From positions 91,164,895 through 91,228,894 of the forward strand of contig CM035226.1 in NCBI GenBank assembly GCA_020226215.1: 64,000 nt of DNA, in the 5' to 3' direction. This stretch comes from Sindora glabra (taxonomy: Eukaryota; Streptophyta; Magnoliopsida; Fabales; Fabaceae). The position numbers and the translations under genes were made by a program. Within the stretch, counting starts at the first letter, position 1; the number at the start of each line of letters is the position of its first letter. Of the stretch, positions 32,740-45,330 are shown in pieces. The notes beneath the pieces are model-generated. The model saw only the letters and a list, made by a program, of their open reading frames with translations. It did no database searches and was not told the origin of the DNA.

Positions 32740-33135
32740 ATTTGAAAACATTCAAAACCTTATATGTGAAGATATTCAAGTCTTGCATATAAGGATGTTC
32801 AAAACCTCACATCTAAAAATGCTCAAAACCTTACATGTAAAGATGTCCAGATTCTTGTACTTACATTTGAAGACATTTTAGATCTCATATATGAAAATGT
32901 TTAGGATCTCCTATTTGAAAATGTTCAAGACTTTGCATCTAAAGACATTCAAGATCTCACATTTGAATATATTCATCCATGCAACATGAAAACTTTACAT
33001 TCAAATATGTTCAAAAACCAACCTTTAAAAATATTCAAGACCTCATGTGTAAAAACATTCTAAATCTTATATCGAAAAACATTAAAAACCTTGCATTTAA
33101 GAATGTCTAATACCTCACACCTAAGAACATTCATC
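32740..33135. repeat. 24-bp minisatellite, about 16 units
   Basis: A degenerate unit close to TTCAAAACCTCACATCTAAAAATG tandemly repeats with a 24-bp period for about 400 bp (for example ATTCAAGATCTCACATTTG, TTCAAGACTTTGCATCTAAAG). The period is a multiple of three; one plus-strand frame reads as an imperfect octapeptide (FKTSHLKM-like) but is broken by stops. Confidence 0.85.
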
Positions 33136-33209
33136 AATTTGCATATTTTTTAATGAAGCACAAATGCACGTGTTCTACTATATAATTCATAAGTCATTAA
33201 ATATGTTAT

Positions 33210-33226
33210 AGGGTTTAGGGTTTAGG
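33210..33226 (+). repeat. Short interstitial telomere-like repeat
   Basis: AGGGTTTAGGGTTTAGG is two and a half copies of the plant telomere unit TTTAGGG. On the other strand it is a telo-box (AAACCCTAA), a known promoter motif. Too short to indicate a telomere junction. Confidence 0.8.
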
Positions 33227-34669
33227 CTTTTTATCAAAAGATCAATATCCTTTACTGAGTGTCAACTAGAGTGCCATCATCCATGACATTAACTTAAAGG
33301 TATTCATTCTTGAACATGCATCTATATTAGAGACATAGGTAAAACTTCAAGATAGTTAAGCGTATTAAATTTTAAAGGTTAAATAGAAAAGTATAACTTA
33401 TTAAGCTTTTGAATGTATTGATATTTGAATATAAAATCTTATTTGTATTTTCATATTCGATTATCATTTTACAAGGATAATTTTATTTATATATTTATTT
33501 ATCGATGTTATTGCACTTAATAATTTACTAAGTTGGCTACATGCCTAATGAAAGATAAAATCAAATGTAATTCAATTTTTTTATAATTTTTTGATTTGAT
33601 TTTGTTGTTCACAAATTATATTTGTATGAATAAGGAGTAACATGCAATTAGAAAGATATCAAAACTTTATTGATTTTGATTTGTTGTTATAATTTTAACT
33701 CATATGATGCATAACATATAGGTTAACCTTATGTGATTAAGAGAGTTTGATTTGATTTATTATCACACTTTAAATTCATATAAATGAAGAATAATATGTA
33801 GTTTAAGCTTGTGAGATTCAAAGGTTTAATTTATCACTTTAATTGGAGATTTTCTTCAAGAAATTTGAATGTCAATTACTTTTAGTATTAATATCTTTGA
33901 ATGCATTAATGGTGGCTTGAATATCTATCTCCAATGATAACAAAGATATCTTTATTTCCTTGATTGGAAAATCTTTATTATTTACATTTATTGAAGTAAT
34001 ATAGTGAGCAGAGGCCATTTCTTTATATTTAGAAGCTTTATTTGTAATCTTCATAGTTTTGTTTAGGACTAAGGTAAATCCTTCTTTATCATTCAGAGTG
34101 AATTCTAACTTATTATTGTACTTACCTTACTAACATGAGAATTTGTAATGATCATTGGAAACTAAACTTATTTTTCAAGCATTATTAAGTTAAGCACACT
34201 AAATTGAATCATCTAAGGAAAAGGATTAACATGTAATGAAGATGATGCTATTATGGTCATATTACAAGTTGCATTAACATTGTTGAATGTAATTTTTCCT
34301 TCTTTCACCAACTCTATAATTTTATCTTTTAACATAAAACACTTTTCAACTAAGTAACTAACTAGTTGATGATATTTGAAAAAGTTTAGATCATTCACTT
34401 TACTTGCCTCATTAAATAGTTCCATCTTCGGTGGCTTACCCTAATGTTAGGTTATTCACCAATGACAGCCATACATCCAATTTGAAATAAACCTTTTATT
34501 TTCTTTTCATTCAATTGACTTTATACTAACTTCTTTTCTTTTCAAAATCTATTGGATGTTTTGGCCACCTTCTTCCTCCAAGTTAACTTTAAGTAAAAAT
34601 TCTAGCACTAAAGAAATGTTAGAATTTAGAAACAGATATTTTTTGTTTATCCCTTTCTTCTATTGTTGG
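33227..34669. other. Remainder of the minus-strand gypsy element, 3' side of the insertion
   Basis: Apart from the gag block at 34213-34425, no domain can be read. A minus-strand frame at 33872-34054 (60 codons) may belong to the same element but shows no diagnostic motif. Confidence 0.4.
34213..34425 (-). pseudogene. Ty3/gypsy (Tat-like) gag C-terminal block, split from its 5' part
   Basis: The frame reads KVNDLNFFKYHQLVSYLVEK then CFMLKDKIIELVKEGKI. This is the standard block of Tat-lineage plant gypsy polyproteins (pattern DPNYCKYHR...HPVEKCFVLK), with several key residues changed. Its upstream gag portion lies about 6 kb away at 40590-41650 on the same strand, because the 34670-40518 element inserted between them. 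Confidence 0.75.
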
Positions 34670-36120
34670 TGATATAGACATTATTTTATAGTAATTCTTC
34701 CTTATATTTATGTCTCTTAAAGTGTAATTATGCTTATTCTAATGGGATTAGACTTATTTTAGAATAAATCATGAGTTTTTGGTTAAATAAAAAATAATGA
34801 CTTATTTTAAAAATTTGACACTATTTTTTATTGTTAGCTATAACTTGAGCTTTGGAGCTCTAATTAGTCTAATTTTTATATGAGTTGAAAGCTAACATAA
34901 TTTTCTACAACTTTCATGTTTTATGAAAAAGTTAGTTTGGACGTTTCAAGGGTTAAAAATAATCGTGAAATTGATACTCTATTTTTATCTTAGCTAAACC
35001 AATCTTGATTTTTAGAATGTGATTGGAGCTCCATAGGTCCAACTAAGTGAAAGTAGTGCCTAAGGTTAGTTAAAGCCAAATCCAATAACTTTCAAATTTA
35101 AAGTCTAGTGAAAATATACTATTTTAATAGTCAAACTTAAGCTACAAGTAGAATTATAAAAATTACGATAGTAAAATGCTATTAGTAGTTTAAATTGTAA
35201 ATGAGACTATAGGCTTGTAAAATAGGGAAAGCCCTATTTTTTGTAATCCTAAAAGGTATATTTACTTAGTCTATTAAGTTTTCTATCAAGGAAACCAAAT
35301 ATAAAAAGATTTATGCCTCTAAATAGAAGAACACATATTCTAGACAGTTTTCTCCTTCTCTCCAAGTTTTCTTTATATTTTACCATGAATAGCTAAACTT
35401 TCTTCTTTTACTTTAAAGGATTTGGTACATTCTTTCTTAATAATTTTAATTTATGCTTAATTAATTATCTTTATTCACCTACTTCTTTAATTAATAATTG
35501 CATAGATAGTTTTCTAAAAAAATTATTATATAATTATTTGTGTGATTAAACTTTGAAATAGTTGATTATATTTATTTTTATGAATGTGAAATTGATTCAA
35601 TCAATTATTGTGTGGTAAATGGAAAAAAGGTAGGGTTGGAAGGTTATTTAGTCTATTTTAGTTGAATTTCTTTTATCTCCACTCTATTTAGATTCAATCA
35701 ACATCGATTAGGTTTTAATAAGGATAGAGTTTAATCAATTAGCTTTAATTTCTTAGTTTTAATCATATTAAAAAGAGAATTTGAGAATAATTGTGACCTT
35801 CCAAGTTATTTTCATGAACTGAATGATTAATTAAACATTATCTTTATCTTGTAGTTGATGATAAATTAATATATTGATGTAAAATCCTTTAAACTAAAAT
35901 TCTTTTTATTATGAGTAAATGCTACTTTTTAATTTTCTACTTGTAATTCATATGATTCATATTTCTTGCTATTTAATTTTATTTTTCCTATATTCAAGAA
36001 TCGCCTTTATTTCATAATTAAAGTAGAAATAAACTAAACTTTAGTCTTTGTGGGATTGACCTAATTTGCCTTTACTATTGTTTTGTGAATTTAGATTAAT
36101 TTGGTGTGTAACAACATGCA
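34670..36120 (+). repeat. 5' LTR of the nested gypsy-like element
   Basis: It aligns over its whole length with 39060-40518: TAGCTATAACTTGAGCT, ACTTTCAAATTTAAAGT, TTTATGCCTCTAAATAGAAG and TTTGTGGGATTGACCTAATT occur in the same order in both. It starts TGATATAG and ends TGCA. The TTTATGCCTCTAAATAGAAG word probably lies near the transcription start. Confidence 0.87.
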
Positions 36121-36499
36121 TTAAAATTTTGGTACAATTTCTAGGGATTAGAGTTTTCAATTTATCTTTGATTTGATTATTTTTATTAACTTTTTCCTTT
36201 AATTTTTATTATTTTTCAAGTAGATCAGGAAGTAAAATTCATGTAAAATTTAGGTACGAAACTTTCTAGTTAAAGGTCTATTGGCTTTCTAAGCAAGATT
36301 AGTGTTTTGTCCCTAATGCTAGCATTTTTTGGCCAAAAAAGTCATTTGGTACTATTTTTCAATTTTTTAGTATTTTTCTAATTTCTAGTTTTCTTATTCT
36401 TCTTGGTATATAAATTATTCCTTCCATAATTTTGTCTTAAATTTTGACTTTAAAAGTATGAAAAAATTTCATAAATTAAATGGTTAAAATTTAAAAAAT

Positions 36500-37560
36500 A
36501 GCTTTTTATAATGGCTTGAATAAGGTATCTACACTTAGAATTCAACAATAACTTTTTGATTTATGTCTCTTGTTAATCATTTAGTTGTAATGCAAATGCA
36601 GCTAAGTTATGTATGTGACTTGTGTTATCTGGATGGACATCTTTCTAATATGTGTCCAAATTTTCAAAGATATAAGTCTGTCTAACCATTTCACTCAATG
36701 GAAAGATTTCTAAGCCCATCCATGTATTGTCATGCTTCATATTCTAATCTTGACAACCTAGGCTAGCAAGATCATTCAATTTTTAGCCATAGCAACAAGT
36801 GGGTTATAATCAATATCAACATCCTATTGAAGAATATCTATTAATGTGTAAATCTCAAATATCAAGGATGGAACATATGGAACCTATTAAGTAAATTCAA
36901 TGCAATACCAAGCAATTTGAACAAAGAGAATACAATTTCCAAAGGAAATGATGGCAAGTTTAACAAATTCAAAGACTTAAGTAAGCTAACTTGCCTTATC
37001 TATCAATAATTTAGAGAGTTAATATACAAGTCAACTATGTTCCACCTTTCATTTAACAAGTGAACAATCAAAAGAAAAAGAAATCATAAATTCTAGTATT
37101 AAGATACAATCCGCACTTATATCTAATTCTTTTATTGATCCTTCTATTTTTTTTCTCATAACTTTAAAAATGTTAAGAAAAAGGAAGAAAAAGAAGATAT
37201 TTTAGACATTTTTAATAAAGTAGAAGTCAGTATGCCCCAAAAGAAGATTGATGAAGAAAAAATAGAAATTATTATGCAAGGTGGCATACCCACCATAAAA
37301 CATTGATTGAATAATAGAAAAATTCAATACTTCAAAGGTTATTAAAAATCCTCTTAAAGGTCATTCTATTTTTCCTATTAACCCACTTAATTTCCTAATA
37401 CAAGACGATTCTAATTTGAAAATTAAAAGAATGATTTAAACTTGGCACTTAGTAAAAAGTTAATACTTTGACTAGTTTTAGAAGTGAAATCATTACATCT
37501 CCATTTGAAATGTGTTTCATTAGAACCATTTGAGGCAATACCTTATGAATTGAAGCCTGA
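36500..37560 (+). pseudogene. Gypsy gag remnant with zinc knuckle
   Basis: A CX2CX4HX4C knuckle is intact at 36614-36655 (CDLCYLDGHLSNMCPN). Downstream, fragments in shifting frames resemble the Athila/Tat gag tail: VKKKEEKEDILDIFNKVEVS (about 37155) and LEVKSLHLHLKCVSLEPFEA (about 37480), the latter like the LELKPLPxHLKY block before protease/RT. Stops and frameshifts are numerous. The normal role is capsid formation. Nothing identifiable as polymerase follows before the second LTR. Confidence 0.65.
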
Positions 37561-39059
37561 TTAAATAAAAAATAATAAAGTCTAGCAAAAAATGTTTAAA
37601 AAAAGGCACTTTTTAAGAAGTAACTCGAGTTTTTCCTGATTTGTTATATCTTTTCCTAACTCTTTCATTGTACTTATCTTTGATATACCTTAGTTGATGT
37701 GTTATGTGTTGAAGAAAATATACAATTTAAGTGTGTAGAAAGGAAGACTTTAAGATTTGAACTTATTTTTCCTAGTTATCTTTCTTTAATTTCTTTCTTT
37801 AAAAAAAATTAAAAATTTTTCTCTTTATTTTTGGTTTGTTTTTAGACCTTCTTAATGATTTTTAAGCTATACAATTGCCTTAAATAGGTATTGAATTAAG
37901 CTTGATAGTGTATAACATGATTGATTGAGTTATCCTACTTCTTGGAAATTAATTAGTACAATGATGGAATTTGAATTGATAAATTGATTTTGATAGACAT
38001 TAACTCTCACGAGTTTCTAAGCTTTAATATTGAGAATTATGCTATTCTTTTTTTCTTTTTTTCTTATGTATGATTTTCATCCATGATTATATATTCTAGA
38101 ACTTGCTTTGATTTTTTTTTAGATTATGTTTTTCCACTTGCATACATAAATGTAATAGAGGCATTTCTTGTTTTAAGCCTACTTAGTCAAATAGCCTTCC
38201 TTTACATTTTTTCCTTGATAAACTGCTTTGTGCCTAAAATTGTTCATTTTTGTTAGTTAGCCTAATTATAAGCCTTTAAAGAGAAAAAAATAAGTATTTT
38301 TACCTAACCTAAAAAATTAGTAAAGCATTTATAAGCTATAGGATGAGCTATTGAATGAGTTAGGGGGTATATTATGAAAATTGATTTGTTTCAATTAAGT
38401 ATTTTTAAAAAAAAAAAGAAGAAAAAATGAAATATAACGATGAAAAAATAAGAAAAAAAGGTGAAAAAGTGTAAAGAAAAAATTAGGCTAGATAAAATGT
38501 CAAAAAAGAAAAAAAATGGTTAATGAATGTTTGAATTCAAAAATTAGGTATTATGTTAAAATTGTAATTGTTCATGGTATGCCCATATTGTGTTTTGAAT
38601 GCTCTATTCATCTTTTAGGTTATTTTGTTACAGATCTTGAGTATTTCCCTTTCTTTATTTTTCCTACTCCCATTATAGCATTAAATAAAGTCTTTTTAAT
38701 TTATGTTTTGTATGCAATTTTGAGTAGTAAAGATTAGATGATAAACAAATTTATAATAGTGCATTTTTATGGATTGAATTTGAGTGAATAACCTATAATA
38801 TATACTAAAGAATTGTTATATCTTATGAACGTTTACCAATTTAGTCTAATCTTTTTAAATGAAGTTATTATATTAATTGATGTTTGAGTTATCAAGATTA
38901 ATTGATTCATAATATTTTTTGTTTCTTAGGAGTTTGATTATCTCCTTATTTTTTATTTTTCATTCTTAAAATTATTAAAAAGTTTATTTTTAATATTTTT
39001 TTAGTATTGAATAAAATGTATTTTCTTTGAGGATATGTAAATGTTAAGTGTGAGGGAAT

Positions 39060-40518
39060 TCGATATATATAATATTTTATACTAATTTTTTCCATATTTA
39101 TATCTTTTAAGGTGTCATTGTACTTATTTTAATGGATTTAGACTTATTTTGGAATAAACCATGAATTTTGGCTTAAATGAAAAACATGACTAATTTTGAG
39201 AATTTGATACTATCTTAGATATTTTAGCTATAACTTGAGCTCTGAAGCTCCAATTGAGCTGATCTTTATATAAATTGGAAGCTAAAAGAATTTTATATTA
39301 CCTTCGTATTTTATAGAAGAGCCAATTTAGATATTTAAAAGGTAAAAAATTATCGTTAATGCTCTATTTCTATTGTAACTAAATTAGTCTCAATTTCTAT
39401 AAGCCTAATTGAGGTGAAATCGACACCCAAATTTAGCTAACCTAGCATAACAACTTTCAAATTTTAAGTTTAGTGAAACTATGCCGTTTTAATGGTCAAA
39501 CTCAAGCTATAAGCAGAACTACAAAAATTATTACAGTAAAAAATTATTAGTAGTTTAATTTCTAAATTAGACTATAAGCTAATAAGTTAGGCAAGACTCC
39601 ATTCTTTATAACCTAAGAGGCATATTTACTCAGCCTTATGGGTTTTCTACCTTAAAAATAAAATATAAAAGTATTTATGCCTCTAAATAGAAGAACATAC
39701 ATTCTAGATAACTTTCTCCTCTTTACCAAGTTCCTTTTGTATTTTACCATAAATGGCTAAACTCTATTTTTTTTTATTCAAAGGACTTGATTCATTCTTT
39801 CTAATTGATTTTAAGACCTTATTTTTCATCTTTTGTGCTTAATTAATTATCCTTATTCATCTATTTCTTGTATTGATGATTATATAAATAATTTTTCAAA
39901 AGAAACTTGTTAAATGGTTATCTGTGTGATGAAACTTTGAAGTAGTTTATTGGGCTTATTTTTGTGCCTGTGAAATTGATTCAATTAGCTATGATATAGT
40001 AGACGAAAAAAGGTAAGCTTTGTAATTTATGTGCTTACAGGCTATTTAATCTATTTTAGTTAAATTTCTTTTATTTTTACTCTACTTTAATTTCGATCAA
40101 TTTCAATTGAGTGTTAATAAGGACTACATTTAATTAATTGACTTCAATTTCTTAATTCTAATCATATTTACAAAGGAATTTAGGAATAATTGTGAGCTTC
40201 TAGGTTATTTTCATTAACTAAATGATTACTTAAGCATTTCTTATGTTTTGTGATCAATGATAAATCAATGGATTAATATAAAATTCTTTGAATTGGAATT
40301 CTTTTTGTTGTGTGTATATCTTACTTTTATTTTCTATATGTAATTCATATAATTCATATTTCTTACTATTTAATTATCTTTTTCCTACATTTGAAAATCC
40401 TATTTGTTTTATAACCAAATCAAAAGTAAACTAAAATTGAATTTTTGTGGGATTGACCTAATTCATCCTTACTATTATTTTGTGAATTTGGTTTAATTTC
40501 AATGTGTAATGATAGGCA
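39060..40518 (+). repeat. 3' LTR of the nested gypsy-like element
   Basis: Partner of 34670-36120. It starts after a purine-rich tract with TCGATATATATAAT (the 5' copy has TGATATAG) and ends GGCA. Differences between the copies are frequent, indicating an old insertion. Confidence 0.87.
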
Positions 40519-40589
40519 TTAGTGTGAAGCACTGATGATTATGTTATCTTTCCTATTTGACTTGAAAGTTAGCTTGATTGTTGAAGTGA

Positions 40590-41650
40590 ACACAACCATT
40601 AATTACTTACGTTCATACTTTGTAGATGATGACTAATTGGTTTTTGAAATTCATATTATTTTTCTACCCTATTTAAGATTAAGCAATGTTAAGCTTTATT
40701 TTATGTGCATTTGTGGCCAATTCTTCAAATGTTTAAGACTTGATAACTTGAAGAATGTAGCTTAGGCTTTAATCTATCCCTTGTATTTATACTTTAATGG
40801 CAAAGGATTCTAAAAGTTAATCTTTGTAGTTAAGACTTAGATTTTTCATCATTGAATATAGTCGATAACTGATTTATCTTTTGATTGTTAAGCCTTTGTA
40901 AGCTCAAACATGCTAATAGTGTAATGAATGCTATTGAATTGATTTAAAAACTCATGCTCAAATTGTTTTTAGCTATAAATTGATCCATGTGATAAGTCTG
41001 TGTACTAGTCAGAGGCATTTCCTTAAAAGAGTGCACAAATTGTTTTATCATAAAGTCTCTATCCATTCCAACATTATTACAAGTCTTGATAAAGTGAGCA
41101 ACATGCTATTTGAGATTTCTTTTACTATCAATTTATTGAGACTTAGGTGGTTGATAATTTTGAAGCATTTTTAGCATATCAATCCTTTGATTTATGGCTT
41201 AACATAGGAAAAGAAAGATTGTGTGCCTCATTCTACTTGGTCTTTAATGGTTTCTTTGATGAAATCCTTTAATTAGCTAGTAATAACAACACCATCTAGA
41301 TAAGTCTATTCTTTCTTAGAGCCATTTTGTTTCTTTGCTACTTTATCTTGATATTCTTGGCATGACTCATCTTCATATACGTCAGTTAAATCATGATGCG
41401 ATTTGGAAAAGCCACTAATCTTCTGTAAAATATTAGATATCTATATTTCTCTTAAAGCTTCTCTTTCTTGGATGAACTTCATTAATGCTTCAAGTGTCTT
41501 TGCAATAACTAAAACTTGCTTTTCTAAGGAAATTGAATTTATCATTATGACAAGCATTATAGTTGAACTTAAAGATCCAAAAAAAGTTAAGAGAGTAATC
41601 TTTTAAAGAATTTCCTTTCATTTTGAACATCGTAATCTTTGAAGGAGAAA
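40590..41650 (-). pseudogene. Ty3/gypsy (Tat-like) gag N-terminal/central block
   Basis: On the minus strand, frames contain HHDLTDVYEDESCQEYQDKV and LKDFIKETIKDQVE, then NYQPPK, HVAHFIKTCNNVGMDRDFMI (followed by KQFVHSFKGNASD), FEHEFLNQFNSI, SKDKSVIDYI and TFEELATNAHK. These follow the plant Tat-type gag order (YQPPKFQQFDGKGNP..HFIETCNNAGT..LVKQFVRSLKGNA..). Stops are frequent. The rest of the same gag lies at 34213-34425, on the other side of the nested element. The element would have encoded capsid; it is dead. Confidence 0.82.
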
Positions 41651-42484
41651 GGTTGCTAGCTCTTCCAATAATTGCAATTTTTATTGCTATGTCAAAAATA
41701 AAGTAGGTTAAGCCAAGACATTATTAAGAATATTAGTTACATTTGACCTTGGCCTTACTGCATGTATAGGTGAAGGTTATTTTTATGATGATGAACTTGT
41801 AAAAATAGGAGTAGGACTTGGTATTGCAGCATTTTAAGCATACAAATCTATAGTAGCTTTTATTTTGCTTTAAGTTACATGACCTTGATTTTGAGAATTA
41901 GAACTTGCTAAGTTAATTGGACAATTTCCTGTAAAGGCATCAAATAATGGATTATTGAATATTTGCATCTTTAAAGATAATAGTTGAAAATGATTTTGAA
42001 GAAATAAGATAAGTGATAAAGATAGTCCTATTGGGCATACTACAAATTTGTACTCACAAAATTTCTTAATAAATAAGTATAAGGATAAGGGAAAATGTGA
42101 AATAAATTGATTTTTGAATAATATGAGTAAAATCTCTAATTTTTATAATTCTTGATAAAGAATACACTACATTGTCTTATTCTTTTCTTCAAGTTGACTT
42201 TGACTAAGAGATTCAAGAAGTTTAGTCTCATATCAAACAATTGATTTTGACTTTGAAGGAAGGTTATGAGGAAGCTTCTTCTCCAAGCAAATGTTAACTC
42301 TTTATAGATGCTTCATACTTGAAAAAAATCCACAACTTGAATGTTGTTGAGGTCTTTATCTTGGAATAGATGTTGTTGATTAGAGTTAAAGATTTTAAAC
42401 AATTTGATATTTATCAATAGAGCTTTGGGAGAGTTTCACATTTCTTCTTCTAACAACTTGCTATCATAAATGACACAAATGAGC

Positions 42485-42495
42485 TCTCTATTTAT
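42485..42495 (-). promoter_or_regulatory. TATA box of the minus-strand gypsy 5' LTR (putative)
   Basis: TTTATAAATAGAGAGCTC on the minus strand lies upstream of the minus-strand gag and in a region (about 42050-43000) suitable for its 5' LTR. The LTR limits could not be set. A diverged duplication of about 85 bp lies at 42845-43000. Confidence 0.4.
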
Positions 42496-42499
42496 AAAT

Positions 42500-44560
42500 T
42501 TATTATGGAATGCTTAAAGATAAACATATACCTTTTTTATGTTTATCACTTTTTAATTTACTAAAAATGCATTTTTTTTCTTATTGGTTAGGATGGTGCA
42601 CCATGATATGCAATGATTTCTTATTTGTTAAGTAGCATCATAAATACATAGACTTTATTTAATTAGTTTAGCTATGCAATCATACACATGTAACATATTT
42701 CAATTTGTTATCCAATATATTTTTGTGGATCCACCCATTTTGCACTTGAGATTTTTACTTTTAATAAATAACCTTTTTGTAATTGATTATAATTTGTGAG
42801 ATGAAAATTAAATAGACTAATTTTATCTATCTATGCATGTGTCCTTATTCTCACTTAATAGAAACAAAATAGTTACAATTTCCAATATCTTAAAAATAAA
42901 AAAATGCAATTTGGCACCCTACTTTATTCTTACTCAATAAGAAGAAAAAAATCACAATTTTCATTGTCTAAAAAATTGAAAAGTATAATTTTTAATGCAT
43001 TTATATGAATGATATTTAGATAGCAAAATTGATAACTATTTTTTCTTATTAATTACTTCTTCTATCCCTTTTAATCCATTGCTTTCAAAAAGGATTTCAT
43101 CCATTTTTATTTGTCATTTTAAAAATCCAACAAAACATTCATTATTTTTTTAATTTTACTCTTCTTTATATCTAACAAATGTTTAACTATTCTACATATT
43201 TCTTTTTCTACTCTTTTGTGATTAGAATATTATCCTCTAATAATATAATTATCCCTCCACTCTTAACTCTTTTGTGTTAGCACAAGTCATCAGTGACTTA
43301 AATATATCTTAAAGTAATAATGAAGTAAATTTTAATTATTGAACTAAAAAGTAATTTTGAAAAGTACAATACAATGAAGTAGTGATAAATTGACTTTCTT
43401 AATTATTATAATCTCCATAAATTAACTTTAAATGAAAAATAAAAAGTGCCGGAAGGTAAAAATATTAACACGTTATAATTAAACCATATAAATATTTCCA
43501 CTCTTGCACTGCGTGTGCATCGTTTTATCCAATCTCTTGTATGTGCGCACACACTTTTTCTTTTTCTATTAACGTTTCCTCCCCCCTTTCCATCCTTTCT
43601 TCTTTATCATCTGTCTTCATATTTTACCATGATCAATCAAGGGGTTTTAGGTTGATTTATTGTCATTTTTTAAATATTTTAATAAGATCTTTAGTCAGTT
43701 GAGAACTTTTCCCTGTGAAAAATTTTTTTTTGAGTTTTGTTTATACATCATTTCCTCCTCCTAAAATAGTGTGTTCCAAACTCTTTCTTTTACATTTACA
43801 TAGTATTTTCTTTTTCTCCTTCATTGTTTTTCCTTTTATTAAAATTTTTTTAATAGTACGAGTAATTAAATCATTAAATATACATGTATATAAATCAAAT
43901 ATCCAATCTCATATGCAATAAAAAATATAAAATCTTCAAAATAAATATCCGAAATACTTAGATCAAAGACATGTTATCATCCTCTTTATATATATATACA
44001 CGTACTCTGATACGCATGTATAAATCAAATATCCAATTTTTAATATATATATATATCGAAAAATATATATATATATCGAAAAATACATGAATCAAAGACC
44101 ATACGTTATCAACCTCTTTATATTTATGTACTGTGATACGAGAGGTTTTAAGTCGATTTATTGTTATTTCTCAAACATTTTAATAAGATTTTTAGTCATT
44201 TGAGATTCTCTGCATGAAAAAATTATTAGTTTTTAATTTTTTTTATAGATTGCTATTTTCGTTTCTCTGAAAATTTATTAATTAGTTAAATTTTGTTGAA
44301 ATGCTTATGTGAATTTACACTATTTTCGTTTTTCTATCAGAAAGGTTGAAGAGCGTTTACACTAATTAAAGATTGAAAAAATCAATAATATTAATATATT
44401 TATGCTCAATAATTTACGGTTTCATATTTTATAACATACTCAAATTTAATAATTTTTTTAAAAAAAGTATAGTTTTGCAATAAAATATTCTCTCACAAAA
44501 TTTCAAAAAAAAAGTCTTAGATTTAGAAATGAAATAGTTTGTCAAAATATAAAAAAAAAT
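42500..44560. other. Spacer with local repeats
   Basis: No gene is supported. A block of about 80 bp (GGTTTTAGGTTGATTTATTG..., 43643) recurs 500 bp later (44143), and ATAAATCAAATATCCAATYT recurs at about 43890 and 44020, with (TA)n runs at 44041-44080. This looks like a diverged duplication of about 500 bp. Confidence 0.5.
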
Positions 44561-44568
44561 ATTTTTGA

Positions 44569-44643
44569 TGTTTGGGATAGAATTTATCGTCATAATAAAT
44601 AACTTTTTAATAATATCTGATGGAAATCTTGTCCCAAACACTT
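44569..44643. mobile_element. Small MITE-like inverted repeat
   Basis: It starts TGTTTGGGATAGAATTTA and ends CTTGTCCCAAACACT, whose reverse complement is AGTGTTTGGGACAAG. A second, related pair (GTGTTTTGGAATGG at about 44733 and the reverse of CGGTGTTTTGGGACGAAT at about 44808-44822) suggests a compound or nested element extending to about 44825. The interior from 44830 to 45125 resembles the 14391 family. Confidence 0.5.
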
Positions 44644-45330
44644 TTTTAAAAAATAAAGTTATTTTTGGACAAAAATTTATGTTACAAAATTTAAAATCAC
44701 AATATTTTGGTAATAAAAATCACAATTTTTGTCGTGTTTTGGAATGGAATGATTTCCCGTTGCAGAGAGCATTTTGGCATAGGACAAAAGAAATTTGGCC
44801 TCAATTCGTCCCAAAACACCGGTGCAACAGAGCTTTAAGATTTATTTGGACATGTTTTTGTTTTAAAAAATTACATTTCAATTTAAGAAAATTGTATAAA
44901 GGTTGGTCGGTGAAGTATATAAAAATAAGTTCCATTCAGTGACAAAATTTTCATAAAAAATAAAAATAAGTAAAAAAATTAAAAGTTATTTTTTTTATTT
45001 TTAGCTATTCATTTAGAATTATAATTTTTATAAATTTATTATAATAATGCTTACCCAAACAAAAATTTTTATTTTTAAGAATATAGAAACTAAAAATTAT
45101 TGTTAAAAATAGGAATCAAACCAACCCCTAATTTTTGCATTGAATTTTTCTCGCAAATTTCCCTTTTTTCTTATGCCTGTGACCAAATTTAATGGAAATT
45201 ATATCGTACACAAATCATGAAAAGCCATATAAAATGTTGAATTTTCAAGTCAAATTTAGCAGCCGGCATCTTCAATTGAAGCAATATCAGCACTTCAATC
45301 CACATATATCACCTAGACTCCAACATAAAT

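Larger units (their letters stand above)
34670..40518 (+). mobile_element. Ty3/gypsy-like LTR element, internally deleted, inserted in an older gypsy element
   Basis: Two long direct repeats (34670-36120 and 39060-40518, about 1.45 kb each) bound an internal region of about 2.9 kb. The first LTR is followed by TGGTACAATTTCTAGGGATT, which resembles the TGGCGCC...GGGGATT primer site of Athila/Tat-type elements after C-to-T and G-to-A decay. The second LTR is preceded by a purine-rich tract (AAGTGTGAGGGAA, about 39047-39058). The interior has a gag with a zinc knuckle but no recognisable RT, RNase H or integrase, so it was non-autonomous or deleted. A 5-bp target duplication could not be fixed (TTGGT against TTAGT is the nearest). 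Confidence 0.85.

Noticed and set aside
32740..33135. CRISPR-like array
   Set aside because: The 24-bp units are contiguous and degenerate, without unique spacers; this is a plant minisatellite.
33210..33226. Subtelomeric position of the window
   Set aside because: Only two and a half telomere units are present; interstitial motifs of this size occur by chance and by repair.
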